Below, one piece after another: positions 21,836-32,951 of a DNA stretch of 64,000 nt. The stretch's first letter is position 1. Each line of letters opens with the position of its first letter. Under the pieces are notes generated by a model, which worked only from the letters and a program-made list of their open reading frames with translations, did no database searches and was not told where the DNA came from. The position numbers and the translations under genes were made by a program. The stretch is taken from NCBI GenBank assembly GCA_030710605.1, contig CP092876.1:66092115-66156114 (forward strand). Reading direction: 5' to 3'. Source of the stretch: Cordylochernes scorpioides. Lineage: Eukaryota > Arthropoda > Arachnida > Pseudoscorpiones > Chernetidae.

Positions 21836-22618
21836 TTAAGTCTGAGGGGATTATTAGCGGTGATTAGGTTTAGAAAAATTATAAAATAATGAATTTACGA
21901 AATTTTTTAAGAGAAAAGGTTATGGCATGGGTACAAAATACGATAGAGTTTCGTAAATAACAGTTTAACGCAGGTAGGAATGAAATGCGATGGGGTATGG
22001 AAATTTTAAGGTATGATATTTAGTTTTCGCATATTACATTTATAGTTGTATTTGTAATTGTGGGAAAAATGGGAGGCACATTTTGAGATGAGATGATTTA
22101 AAATTGATATTTATAAAAATACAAATCTAGGACTAGTTTTTAAAACTTTTAAATATTGAGAAATATCAATTGGAATAGTAATAAGTCAAGTAAAATAAAG
22201 AGCGTAATAAATTTAATTATTAATACTATGGCCATAAATAAGGTACTAAAAAAAACATACAAATAAGTTTGCTGTGATGATATGAAATAATATGATTCGA
22301 GTAATTAAAATATAATATGATTTTTTATGTAAAATTGAAAGTTGCATATTTGGATAATGCCATTTTAGGTGACTTTAAGAAAGGCATGTAAGATTAATAA
22401 ATTGGCAAAAATGCGTGATTGAATATTTCTTAAAATAAAATTGAAAATGATGAATTAAAGTTTATAATTTGATTAAAATAAAGTAAAAAGGATAAATGAG
22501 AGTGTGAAAGTCTTAAAAATTGAATAAAAATGCTATAAAAAAGGTTATAATTGATTTTAAAATGCTTAAGGTGAAAATATAAGAATAAAATTTATGGGGA
22601 AAATGGTAGAAACAAAGT

Positions 22619-22870
22619 TTAAAGTACCTTGAAATGGCTGATGCTGGCTGGAGTTGATCTCTGGAGATGGCTGTATGGAAGAAGGCTGATTGTTGCGTGG
22701 GATACGTCGAAAAGGGAGATGATGGCTTCCTCCACACGAGGCACGGCTAGTCCTCGAATGGCGTCTGCTAGGCGGCTTACTAGTTCGTCGCAGTGGGGCT
22801 GCATGTTGGTGAGGGCATCCGCGACGTGTTCGTCTTCGACCTTCGTCATCCTCTGCTTGTCCTCAGTCAT
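22619..22870 (-). pseudogene. Gag-like N-terminal remnant
   Basis: The frame starts at an ATG 22 bases inside the right LTR on the minus strand (MTEDKQRMTKV) and runs about 83 residues, with DALTNMQPHCDELVSRL and VEEAIISLFDVSHATIS. Its position right after the LTR and primer site fits the start of gag. It has no zinc knuckle or capsid core and is cut short. I recognise it by position more than by motif. Confidence 0.5.
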
Positions 22871-22891
22871 CCTGTCGACTTTAACGGATTC

Positions 22892-23379
22892 TGTAGTAAA
22901 CCCGTTGTGGAATGTGCTGGGCAGTCGTGGTAGTGGGTGCGTGATGTGGGATTCCCGCACTGGGACAGCAAGAGACAGAGGCAGGTCTAGATGGTAACTT
23001 CAAGAGGAAGAGGTAGACCACGGACGAAGGTAGTCGAACCACGGGTGTCGCGGACGCCTACATCGCGGATAGGGGTGAGAAATCCGACCGTATGACGGTG
23101 TGGCTCTGAAACAACTAACTGAATCTCTCTTTGTCCCATTGCTGGCCTCTTTATATACTCTGGGACGCTCGCATATGTGGCGATTCCTCATTGGCTACTG
23201 TAATCACGTTACTTTATGGCGCCAGGTTGTTTTTCGTCTGGCCTTTGTCATCTCTGGTCTACCTCTTTCTTTGTTTTATTTGCTTCCATTGTTCGATACA
23301 TATTTTAATATATAGATATGGGGTTATATAATGAATATCAGAAGAAGGTTGTGAACCATATAACTCAAAATATACTACA
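22892..23379 (-). repeat. LTR (5' LTR in the element's own orientation)
   Basis: Second copy of the LTR, next to the gag-like start. Open frames inside it (for example 23000-23191) are duplicated in the other LTR and are not genes. Confidence 0.9.
23147..23160 (-). promoter_or_regulatory. TATA box in the 5' LTR
   Basis: On the minus strand the LTR has GAGTATATAAAGAGGCC about the middle, a good TATA element for the retroelement transcript. The identical site in the other LTR is at about 17926-17939. Confidence 0.6.
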
Positions 23380-23383
23380 TATA

Positions 23384-25090
23384 TATATTTATATATAATT
23401 TTATAGAAGGTTTCCTCTATTCGTTGAAAAAAAAATTGTAACTATATAACTCTTGAAAGAAAATTATAAATTTATTTGTGAGAACACATCCTCGCAAGGG
23501 CAACAAAACGACAATACATAGTAAACGCTGGAAATGAAATTAATATTTACATATGAAACAATAGGCATTACCTGACCCTTTAAATGAGTATTTTAGACAG
23601 CAGAACACCATCTAGTGGAATAAATATACACTAATTGTTGATTCAGGCTTTTTCCATACTATTGGCTAACTCATATTCTTGATTAACCAAAAAAGCCAGG
23701 GCTTTTGTCCCTGGTAGTACCGTAACGACTATAAACTGGTATAAGAGGCTTCTTGAGAAATCAAGAAATGTGTTGTTGAGACCTCTTTTTTTGCTTTTCT
23801 TTTCCACATATTTACATATGTCTTTCCCACTGTCTCTCCTTGCACAGTTTGTAAACAACATTGTTTTCATGGGGATACATGGAGAGGATTGAATTCCAAT
23901 TTTTTCAGATTAGATTATGAATTCCTTGGATATCATAATCTATTATCATTAATATATTCATCAATAAACTGCAAAAACCTGGATTATGAATGCCATGGAT
24001 TTCAGGAATAAGTGTTTTTCTTTTCGGTTTCCGTCTACCATGAAGATTATTCAAATATCAGACTTGTATTGTAATTAGAAGTAAGAAATTAATGTTGTTT
24101 CTCTTCGATATATTTTTTATATTTAGATTTATATTTTGGAAACTCTCAAATTTTCTAGGAATTGTTATTATATATTTGTACAAATAATGTTTGTGTTTGT
24201 TAGATTCAAACAGCATGTTGATGATATATTAGAGGGTATTCCAAGACATTTCATTAAATATTGTGTTTTGGTTTTGTCTTTTAGAAATTAATGTTTGGGT
24301 TTTTTCATCGCAGTAGGGAAAGTAGAAAAGTTTATTTTATGTTTAAAAGAAACATTCGTGCTTCACAACAGGCAATTGAATTTTTTATTTTTTATTTAGA
24401 GAGCATCATTAAAAAAATAATGATAAATTACCTGTTCAGATAATGATAAGCATACTGCCAATAGCTGCCTTTTCACACGGCAGGTACTTATTCGTACATT
24501 AGTAGGAATTTCCTGGAAGAGGAAAGGAAGGTAAAACTAGTTACTGAGCGAACAAGTTTCAAGTATGACATCAGAGATTTTAATAAAATGTTTCAAAATA
24601 ATTAAAAATGGCCCTTTAAATTGTACAAAGATTTAAAAAAAACATCGCATTTCGAAGATATAATATAAAATTGTGACATATATAACACCTGATAAAGAGT
24701 GCATTGATGCCCTATTTATATATTCACCTCTAAAGGGGCATCAAATATAAGTAAAATCTAACCCAAAAGTACAATAAGAGAGATAGAAACACAACTATAC
24801 AGTCAGATAGAACGCCTCAAATGTAATCCAGTACATTATAGCCAGCCAGGATTGACTCTCCGTGCGACGTCAATCATTCCAGAACGTAGAGGAATCAACA
24901 CGTCAATTTGCCAAATCCGAATTTGAAAAATGAAGACAAATCTTAGAGTAGGTCCATCGCCAATTGTCCCCAAGTTGGACATGGGCCAAGGTCTGTATTG
25001 CTGGCAGACCAGTGAGTTCTTCCCTTTATGACGAAGTTTTTATATTAGAACTGTAGATAACTAGAGAGCTTCCAAAATAAATCTAATGTC
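23384..25090. other. AT-rich DNA, no gene recognised
   Basis: No supported gene. A minus frame at 23643-23870 has no recognised motif. An ACACCATCTAGTGGAATAAA block near 23594 resembles the element near 1610 (GCGCCATCTATCGAAATAAA) and is probably another worn end of that repeat. Confidence 0.5.
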
Positions 25091-25328
25091 CAGTAAAACC
25101 TCGCTATAGCTAACATGGACAAGTCCCACTTTTGATTCACAACATAGCCATTTTAATAAAAAATTATAATTTTTGTGACTTAAAATTAGGTGGGTCATAG
25201 AGTTTGATCGTTATTTGAACCTTCGATCGTTAACCTTGGTATTTTTTAAAGGAATGAAACTGGGGATTTTCAAAGTTTATTATTAGGTTCGATACATATA
25301 CTCAGTTCTTCTTTACGAGGTCTTACTG
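25091..25328. repeat. Pogo-like MITE remnant
   Basis: Left end CAGTAAAACCTCGCTATAGC; right end is an inverted match, TTACGAGGTCTTACTG followed by TA. Related CAGTAGAACCTC ends bound the elements at 41342 and 52735. Short, non-coding and bounded by CAGT-type ends, it fits a MITE of the pogo group; the left TA is not preserved. Confidence 0.6.
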
Positions 25329-25656
25329 TAATCATCACGTAAGTTCTTGTTACATAATCAAATCCGATTAGTTCTTTGTTCATTGCAAGTTTAACGCAGA
25401 TTTGGATGACCTTTGAAATTTTGGCAGAATTTTACGGATAATTTAAATATCAATCTTATATTGAGATATGCGTTCGCGCTTATAAAATTTGTTAAAATTG
25501 GCTAATTTATTCCATTATACATTATTGTGATGAAAACGGCACGTTTTGATCTCTCAAATGAGCATTTAAAGAAGACTGAGCGCTTTTTATTATTTCATAA
25601 AGATGCGATTAGCCTCTTCTTAGATGGACAATAAAGGTAGAGACTGTAATAGCACC

Positions 25657-25690
25657 CTGACGAGAGGACCAACAGCCCGAAACGCATACG
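25657..25690 (+). ncRNA. Degenerate hammerhead-like motif
   Basis: CTGACGA is followed after 15 bases by GAAAC, the two invariant strands of a hammerhead core. The enclosed helix II is poor (GAGG against GCCC) and helix III does not close on the required A-U pair. It may be a worn relative of the clear ribozyme at 33011 or chance. Confidence 0.25.
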
Positions 25691-25954
25691 CGGTTGGCTT
25701 TTAATATATGAATCAAGAAAGGATGTTTTGCCAATACTCATGGAATAGAATAAACGCTTAGTTTATATTTACTCCTATAGATGGCGCTCTTCCATCTTTA
25801 AATTCTCATTTGAGCGGTCAGGACATGTCTCCTTAATATTCTTCACTTCTTTGTTTATCTTATTTACATAATCATTATGGCTTATCTCTGAACTTGCTAT
25901 CTTCTATATTTATATCAGCCCAGTAAACATAAATACAAAGAACCTTTATTTGTT

Positions 25955-26115
25955 TTGAAAATAGAGCAATCAATAGATAAATATTTAATTAAAAGTCATT
26001 TACAAACTTTAAAATGTTATAACACCTTGATAAAGGTTGGCGTTCAGCCAACTGGAATATTGGTAAAATAAATTATATTTTGATCCAATATATGTCTTTT
26101 TAATTAAAGAACCTT
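25955..26115 (+). repeat. P1 stem-loop element remnant
   Basis: Carries CACCTTGATAAAGGTTGGCG, TTCAGCCAACTGGAATATTG and the outer flank TTTTGATCCAATATATG, as in the complete palindromic copies near 45.6 and 53.4 kb. The left flank GAAAATAGAGCAATC also matches 53384. Only one stem-loop arm remains. Confidence 0.65.
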
Positions 26116-26119
26116 TATG

Positions 26120-27320
26120 TAAAATCAATTTGCCATATTACCAAATATTCGAAAGATAAATTATATATAGTTTAGTTTTTTTTTCTACACCTCTGGGGAG
26201 AGATTCCATGAAAATCTAATAATTTTTATACTTTTCCAAACAAACCTAAAGCATCAGAGTCATTAAAATTATAATATATATTTCGATTTTTAGGCGATTT
26301 ATGCTTTATGCAAACGACCCCAATGTATCTATAATTATTGAGTAATATAATATAAAAATGAAACATAAATGCGAGAAAGTAGATACTAGTATGTCGATAT
26401 TTCTGTTCGTAATGTTATGATATTTAATGGAAAAACAGTCCTATCATAAAAAAGTCGATATATTTTCATATAATTCTGTATAAGAGAGGATATCGCTTGA
26501 AATCTCAAATTTTAAAATAAGAATATTGTTATTGAAAGGGGAAATCCTTTTTGATCAATTTATTTACAACAAGATTTCCGTTATTTTTTACTGAGGGACT
26601 GTCTTAGCAACGTTTTATCTATACACCTGTTTGGTAAAAGACCTGAAGATTTCTCTCAAATCTCTCATGGATCTCGTGGAATTGAAGCTCTGCATGAACG
26701 AGGGTCATAGAAACCATGGATTTCAGATATGCAGTATTGTCCAAACTAGTATTATGGTTTGTCACTGACTCCAATACGGTAGATTATAGAAGCGATCAAA
26801 AGATGTCGTATTGTTTTTGTAGATCTTATTTGAATGTAGGATTATCATTTCTTCTCAAACCTTTTATCAGGTTTCTTTTATGAATATCTTGACCATGAAC
26901 CCCAAGAAAATCCCAATTTCTAATATATGAACAAGAAATCGTTTCCATAGCTACACTACGTCGCAGAATTGCCTACGACATGTTTCGTCTTCGAAGTGTT
27001 TCCACAAAGTTCTTTATTAATATATTTACTATTAGCAGAGTCGTCGCTTCATGTCGTGGTTGCTATGACAACAGGGTGACACCACAACACGCCCATCTCT
27101 CCTTCCAATACAACAGCAGTTCGAGTTTTATTTATGAAGGCGTCGGTTGTTGTATTGAAATGCAATTACTACCTTCGGAGAATTCAATTAGCCATAGAGA
27201 AACACCTCAATCTTTAAAATTCAATACCCGGAGATACAACAATTGACCGTTGCTCTTTTCAAGACAGAAAATTTAACATCAAGTTGAATTTTGTCGAATT
27301 ATAAAGTTTTGAAATTGTTT
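26120..27320. other. AT-rich DNA; one unassigned small ORF
   Basis: Nothing assignable. The frame at 26980-27246 (88 residues) has no recognised motif. Read on the minus strand, GAAGACGAAACATGTCGTAG (26971-26990) resembles the GAAA-bearing side of Penelope-type stem-loops, but the rest of the structure is missing. Confidence 0.45.
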
Positions 27321-27330
27321 ATATTTCAAT

Positions 27331-27664
27331 ACTATAAAATAAAGTGCCGGATTTTAATAATCGACTACACGAGCTTTCGGGCAGTCACGCCCTTCAACTG
27401 GTAATGATACATGATGGCAATAGGCCTTAAATAGGATTCCGTTTTTAAAGAGATATTTTTACATATGAGAAAAATAATATAGGACGGCTAAAAAACAATT
27501 TAGTAAATTTTTCTCATATGTAAAAATATCTCTTTGAAAACGGAATCCTATTTAAGGCCTATTGCCATCATGTATCATTACCAGTTGAAGGGCGTGACTG
27601 CCCGAAAGCTCGTGTAGTCGATTAATAAAAAAATCATTTTCTCCCGGCACTTTATTTTATAGTA
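27331..27664. repeat. P2 palindrome with terminal stem-loops
   Basis: Two arms of about 145 bp, from ACTATAAAATAAAGTGCCGG inward and its reverse complement ending at 27664, around a central AT-rich loop (about 27478-27512). Each arm carries the stem-loop CAGTTGAAGGGCGTGACTGC followed by CCGAAAGCTCG (plus-strand copy at 27582-27612). Identity between arms is high with small differences such as TTTTTAAAG versus TTTGAAAAC near the inner ends. Confidence 0.75.
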
Positions 27665-27880
27665 TTTATATTCCAAGGAGAAAGTTTCTATGTTTAAATA
27701 TGTTTATATTTCAATTTACAATAATGTTGCTCTAGAGAATTATTATTCTAACTTGGGTCGATGTTAAAAGATCAATAAAAGGTATCAGATAATGCTTTTT
27801 AAGCATTCTTAATTATTATAAGGCAATACCTCACCATCTATATATAAGAAATGAAAGCAATAAAGCATGAATGTTTCTTT

Positions 27881-28526
27881 TACATATAAAACAAAAGGAC
27901 CTAAAAGCGCGAATGTTTCTTTTATACATAAAACGAACTTCTACTGTCCTTACTGCGATGAAAAAATATATTGGGAGGGCTTGGCTCATCAGTGGTGATC
28001 CCTCCCAGCGGTTTCGCCAATTTAATCCACCAGACCGCTTCTCAGAGCTCTAATATTGTATTGGATCATTCTGATTTTATATGCTACACTGAAGGATGGA
28101 ATCTTAGAAATGGTTTTCAAGTAAACTATGGACATAAGCTTATAGGACAGTAGAATTATATTCAAATATTTGCTTCGAGCAATGCTCTTCAGCTCTTCAT
28201 GCTCTTATAGTTTGCTGAAGAGCATTGCTCGAAGCAAATATTTGAATATAATTCTACTGTCCTATAAGCTTATGTCCATAGTTTACTTGAAAACCATTTC
28301 TAAGATTCCATCCTTCAGTGTAGCATATAAAATCAGAATGATCCAATACAATATTAGAGCTCTGAGAAGCGGTCTGGTGGATAAAATTGGCGAAACCGCT
28401 GGGAGGGTTCACCACTGATGAGCCAAGCCCTCCCAATATATTTTTTCATCGCAGTAAGGACAGTAGAAGTTCGTTTTATGTATAAAAGAAACATTCGCGC
28501 TTTTAGGTCCTTTTGTTTTATATGTA
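27881..28526. repeat. Near-perfect 646 bp palindrome of two DR1 copies
   Basis: Arms 27881-28193 and 28214-28526 are 313 bp each, symmetric without any net indel, around a 20 bp loop (28194-28213). I found only a few mismatches (for example near 28002 and 28022). Each arm is a full DR1 copy plus an extra 30 bp inner segment, TTCGAGCAATGCTCTTCAG, not seen in other DR1 copies. Matching small ORFs on both strands are products of the symmetry, not genes. Confidence 0.9.
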
Positions 28527-28564
28527 TAGATGGCGCGTTATTGCTTTGTGTTAATTTGTTTCTT

Positions 28565-28812
28565 TTACACATAAAACAAACTTTATACTGTCCTTACTGC
28601 GAATATAAATATTAGAAGGGCTTGAGTCATCAGTGGTGAACATCCCCCCTCCCAGCGTTTTAGCCAATTTAATTTACAGACTGCTTCTTAGAGTTCTGAT
28701 ACTGTATTGGACGATTATTCTTATACCATGGTATATGCTACACTAAGGGGTGGAATCTTAGAAATGGTATTCAAGCAAACTATGGACATAAGCTTTTAGA
28801 ATAGTAGAAGTT
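28565..28812 (+). repeat. DR1 dispersed repeat
   Basis: Third DR1 copy in a row, on the plus strand: CTTTATACTGTCCTTACTGC, TCATCAGTGGTGAACATC, the GTATTGGACGATTAT block and closing AAGCTTTTAGAATAGTAGAA. It is more diverged than the palindromic pair next to it. Confidence 0.75.
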
Positions 28813-29814
28813 AATGTGTCTTGTTTACTTATTCCAAGTATATATACACGTGGTACAGACCATGATAATCATGGTGGGTAGATAGCGATTGACTTTTACT
28901 CTAGGTATACCCCACGCATGTATATTGCAGGTCGACATTTACATTAACAAGGTGCTGATTGGGTATTTGCACTCACTGGTGGAATCGGATTTGTGAAAGA
29001 ATCGGAAGTTATTTAAGCAGAATGAAGTGCGTGTCTTATATATAAAACAAGTAATTAAGTAAAACTGAAGTATTCGCCTTGGTGATACAAACTATCGCTT
29101 TCTGGTAGCAACCAAAATCCCGCGAATTAAGCAGTGTTTACTTTTGAATTATAAATGTCTGCAATAGCTTCCCGAGAATTAGTCTACATATTTCTTCACA
29201 CTAAATAACCATCTACAAATTCTTTCACCATTCTAATTATTTCAAACCTTCTTTCACTCTTTGCGCTTCACCTGGTACTTCTACATGAGCCTACCGTTGC
29301 TGCTGTCTAGATTGTCAGAGTTAGTATAGAAGCTGGTCGAGAGAATGAGCTCTGGAGATGACGAAAGTCAATGTACTTTCACCAGTCTAAATTCACCAGC
29401 GAACAATGTTGGCAAGTATTCTAAGCATCTTGTAAGTAAAGAATCCCACAGTGTTTTGTGTCGACAAGTTATGCAACTCGAAACTTATTTACATACACTC
29501 AGGATATCTACCGTTTCTACTTGAGAGATGTGACAATAACAGCTAAAACCGAACTAGCTTTTCTGTAGTATTTTTACTACCGTGTTATATTCTGCATAGA
29601 CACTAACATATGAATAAATAGCATAGAGAAGTAAGTTTTGTATTTTAAACCTATTTTGGTAAATATCCTCAACAGTTTGTACGTAGAATAATCTCAATAC
29701 CCACTCGAATGCTTGCCATCTTAATTATGTTTATGTACTAAATTATTTGTTTATTGAGTCGTGAGATATTAGAAAAAAAATTCAAAATCTGTCAATTTTA
29801 GAGAGATATACAAA
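28813..29814. other. Non-coding stretch, nothing recognised
   Basis: Composition is slightly less AT-rich at 29240-29440. No ORF of note, no repeat match and no structure I can defend. It could be unique host sequence. Confidence 0.45.
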
Positions 29815-30050
29815 ACTTCAAATTAAATGATACAACATGTTTATTTCTGGATATATGAGATTATTTTCACTTTTATTGACGCAATCTCAAGCTTTCGGAC
29901 ATATTTACCCTTTAACAGAAGTACATAAAACGAATAAAAAGTATGTACTCCTGTAGAAAGGCAGATATTACATAAAGCTTGAGATTACATTAATAAAAGT
30001 TAAAAGAAAATCATCTCCAGAAACCTTTTGTATTATTTAATTTATATTTA
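29815..30050. repeat. P2-type palindrome
   Basis: Arms run inward from TTCAAATTAAATGATACAAC and meet near 29930-29940. Both arms hold the stem-loop: AATCTCAAGCTTTCGGACAT on the left and CTGTAGAAAGGCAGATATTA with AAAGCTTGAGATTA on the right. The arms have many mismatches, so this copy is older than the one at 27.3 kb. Confidence 0.65.
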
Positions 30051-30239
30051 AGAGTTTTAAATCAATTTATATCAATACAATGTGAATGAAATTACATCAA
30101 TAACCAACCACAGGTTTTGATAAAATTAGTGCTTTATCATTATTATTATTAAAATAATCATTATTTTGTGGTGAAAAAAAAAATTATTTTAATATTTAAT
30201 TTAATGTAAGTAAAGAGTCTCACTGTGTCACTATTTATT

Positions 30240-30600
30240 GTAAATAGTTTCACGAGCAATTATCCAGTTCGGATATAGCGCGTCTTATTTGCAACTTTTG
30301 TGGTATTGAGGAATAAACCTTAAGACATCTACTGATCGATTGCCCAGCATTTCAAGATTATAGAATGAAGAATGAACTATTTGTTTGTGAACTTAACGAT
30401 TTGATTTCCGATAAAAAATCATATTTAAAGTTCAATTCATTTTGTAAATATATTCTAAACTTTCTACAAAATCTGTATTTCTAATGTTTTCATGCGTTGA
30501 ATAATGTAAATATCTTATGTAAATAAACTTTTCTCCTTGTTTGGCGCAAGTATCCCTTGCGGGATATAGCGCTTTGGAAATAAAATAATTGTAATTGTAA
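30240..30600 (+). pseudogene. LINE 3' end fragment
   Basis: Encodes the C-terminal zinc-binding tail of a jockey-like LINE: ICNFCGIEE, a stop, then TLRHLLIDCPAFQDYR and LKFNSFCKYILNFLQNLYF before the natural stop near 30484. The 3' UTR contains GCGCAAGTATCCCTTGCGGG and AGCGCTTTGGAAATAAAATA and ends in short simple repeats. The related tail on the minus strand near 48525 shares the AGCGCTTT...AAATAAAATA end. Confidence 0.75.
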
Positions 30601-32061
30601 CTGTAACTGGTAATAAATAAATAAATTTAATTTAATTATTCAATGAAAACATTTAACACAGATAATTTTATGTTTTTAATTATAATTACTACGAATTTGT
30701 AAAATAATCATACATGGTCCTTAGCTTGCTTGTTCAAGATTCTCTAGCTGTAGATAGTTGTTTTTGTTTGATAGTTGTCGACTAGTCGTACTGACGTCAT
30801 CAATAAATACTTTGACATCTTAAGATATTCCAAAATTGATTTATAAGCTACAATATTAATAAAACGTATTAACAACGTGTTGAGAATGGACAAGACCCCA
30901 AAAAGCGTCCAATAAATAAATTAAAAAAAAAAACTTGCGGTTAGTCATTTAATTATGATCAGAAAAAAAAGGTGTGAAAGAAAATTTTAGAGAATGCTGA
31001 AACAATTAATTACAAATGAGAATGTTATAAAGATTAAACACAGCTATGACAATATAGAGCAGATATACATGAAGCTATTGGAATTTCTATGAAAGCATCA
31101 GCGTATCATTGAGCACTTCGCTATTGATTCTTCTAGAATTGATATTTCTACGATCCTAAATTATCGATTTATTGAAATATCGAAATTGCGTTACAATGAT
31201 AGATATTTAAAAGAGAAAACAATTTCATATAAATAGTTTTAAAGTTTTCCATTACGCGAACATTTTTGTTGGTTTGTATCGTTTAAAGTTAGTTGCCTCT
31301 GTTTTGTGTGAAGTTTTATCGAAAGAGGCAAAAATGGTAAAAACCATTTTTCATCCCTCTGTTAACCCCAGGTGTCTATCGGGCTGAATAGAAATTTATT
31401 CAGTTGCGTGAGCCAATCCTTCAATGCAACACGCCACAATATAACCCAATTTGATAAGATTTTCTAATTAACTTGACAAAATACCTTAATTATAAGTTAA
31501 TTTATTGATTACCGTGTGGTAATAATTAAATAAGTACAACCTTCATCCAAAATATATTTGTATGGACTTCCAATTTATCGATATAAATGAAGAAAAAAAA
31601 GTAATAATATTTATTTATATCTAAGGATGTACAATTTGGATTTCAATAGATTTTTAAATACATATTTCGGTTATACAATCAATGCTAAAACTACAAGTTA
31701 ATGAAAAACTTCTATATAACAAAGCGCTGATGAATTATGATATTCGCATACCAAAGGTGGCCTCATTCCCTTTAAAAATGTGTCCAAACAATGAATATTC
31801 AGCCTAGTACAAATGACAGAGTTGGTGATAATGAATAATCTGCAACACCAGTTTCGAAAATTTCAGACAAATAGCCAATCTGTGTATATCATGGTTTATG
31901 ACTTTGGCTCTCAGCGTTCTTAAATGTTTCTTCTTTTTTTTGTGTGTGTGTGTGTGTTCAAAAAAAGCTTTTGAGGCAAAACCTTCTCAAATGTTCAGAA
32001 TGTTTTAGGTCTTGGCAGATGCTCGGAATTTAACTATCGCGTTTTCTCACTTTATTTTATT
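30601..32061. other. AT-rich DNA, no gene recognised
   Basis: No coding frame of interest. A GC-moderate segment at 31290-31440 (GTTAACCCCAGGTGTC) has no assignment. A GT microsatellite lies at 31941-31957. Confidence 0.45.
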
Positions 32062-32274
32062 TTGTGTAATAAAAACATACCTACACACAGGTATCCAGGG
32101 TCTCCATACTTCGAGCCAGACGAAGAACCATATATAAATTATCCAGAAGCCAACACACACACTTCAGATGCTCCTACGGATGTGGCCGATTCATCAACAT
32201 CTCCTAGAGAAACACTTTATAGGACTCGCTCAGGAAGAATAGTTCGTCCACCCAGACATTTTGGAGATAACTAG
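32062..32274 (+). pseudogene. Gypsy pol C-terminal tail
   Basis: Ends RTRSGRIVRPPRHFGDN, the typical last residues of a Gypsy polyprotein. A stop, a purine tract (AAGAAGGGAGATG, 32286-32298) and an LTR start (TGTTGTAATTG) follow directly, as in the element ending at 13033. Upstream pol is absent, so this is a 5'-truncated or recombined copy. Confidence 0.75.
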
Positions 32275-32298
32275 GGCGAATCTCTAAGAAGGGAGATG

Positions 32299-32480
32299 TG
32301 TTGTAATTGTAAATAATTCATATAATTTAAAAAAAAAAAAGGTTATCATCATGCTTGTTTATGTTTGGGATAGAGACAGCTCGAGTTAGGCTGTAGATAT
32401 ATAAATGATAAAAGGGGCATAAGTTAGGAAGTTCCCTCTCTTAAAATAAATATAATTAATTTTTCATCTTCACATCCTGA
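32299..32480 (+). repeat. Gypsy 3' LTR remnant
   Basis: Starts TGTTGTAATTGTAAATAATT after the purine tract. An AATAAA-rich stretch near 32447 could be its polyadenylation region. The right boundary is uncertain; no ACAACA end is visible and an A run follows. Confidence 0.55.
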
Positions 32481-32744
32481 TTAAAAAAAAAAAAAAAAAT
32501 GTTTAAAGAATTTCAATATTGTTATTCTAGGTGTAAAATTGTGTGTGTCGTATTTTTCAAACTTACAAACCATATATAATTTTAGTTTCCAATCAGAGTA
32601 ATTTTTCATACATTTTTCTTTTTTTTCTCTCTCTTTAAGTTCTTAGTTGAGATTTCATTTCAAAAGGGATTTAAATTTCCAACACATCTTACACACAGAA
32701 CAAAACACAAGAAAATAACGCACCATATATATACAGGTATACTT

Positions 32745-32910
32745 ATAGATGTAAAATTTGCCTGAAAGAAATCAATCCATAGAAGCATAGAGCGCCTCTC
32801 CCGTCAAAATAAACGTCAAAACCTGACGCCATCTATTGACGTTTATTTTGACGGGAGAGACGCCCTATGCTTCTATGGATTGATTTCCTCCAGGCAAATT
32901 TTACATCTAT
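32745..32910. repeat. Inverted repeat with a third arm beyond the ribozyme
   Basis: Arms of about 70 bp run from ATAGATGTAAAATTTGCCTG to its complement at 32910, around AACCTGACGCCATCTA. A third, partial copy in the orientation of the right arm lies at 33135-33195 (GGTTTTGACGTTTATTTTGA and CCCTATGCTTCTATGGA). The 225 bp between them carries the hammerhead ribozyme, so the hammerhead unit sits inside this repeat family. Confidence 0.75.
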
Positions 32911-32951
32911 ATTCTAGCCATAGATTTGGCCCAGCCACTTTGCGAGCATAA

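Larger units (their letters stand above)
17671..23379 (-). mobile_element. Young, internally deleted LTR retrotransposon
   Basis: Two 488 bp LTRs (17671-18158 and 22892-23379) start TGTAGTA and end TACTACA and look identical along their length; peptides read from each are the same. A 4 bp TATA flanks both sides. Coding remnants run on the minus strand: a gag-like start next to the right LTR and the C-terminal end of a Gypsy integrase at 21428-21835. Protease, RT, RNase H and most of integrase are gone: only about 0.8 kb separates the two remnants. The remaining 3.2 kb is non-coding and repetitive. Identical LTRs with no working pol imply recent mobilisation in trans. Confidence 0.9.

Noticed and set aside
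28380..28430. Hammerhead-like CTGATGA and GAAAC inside DR1 (also with TTGGC/GCCAA pairing)
   Set aside because: The order is permuted and only 20 bases lie between GAAA and CTGATGA, too few to form both remaining helices. A simple GGGAGGG/CCCTCCC hairpin explains the conservation, and other DR1 copies lose the CTGATGA.
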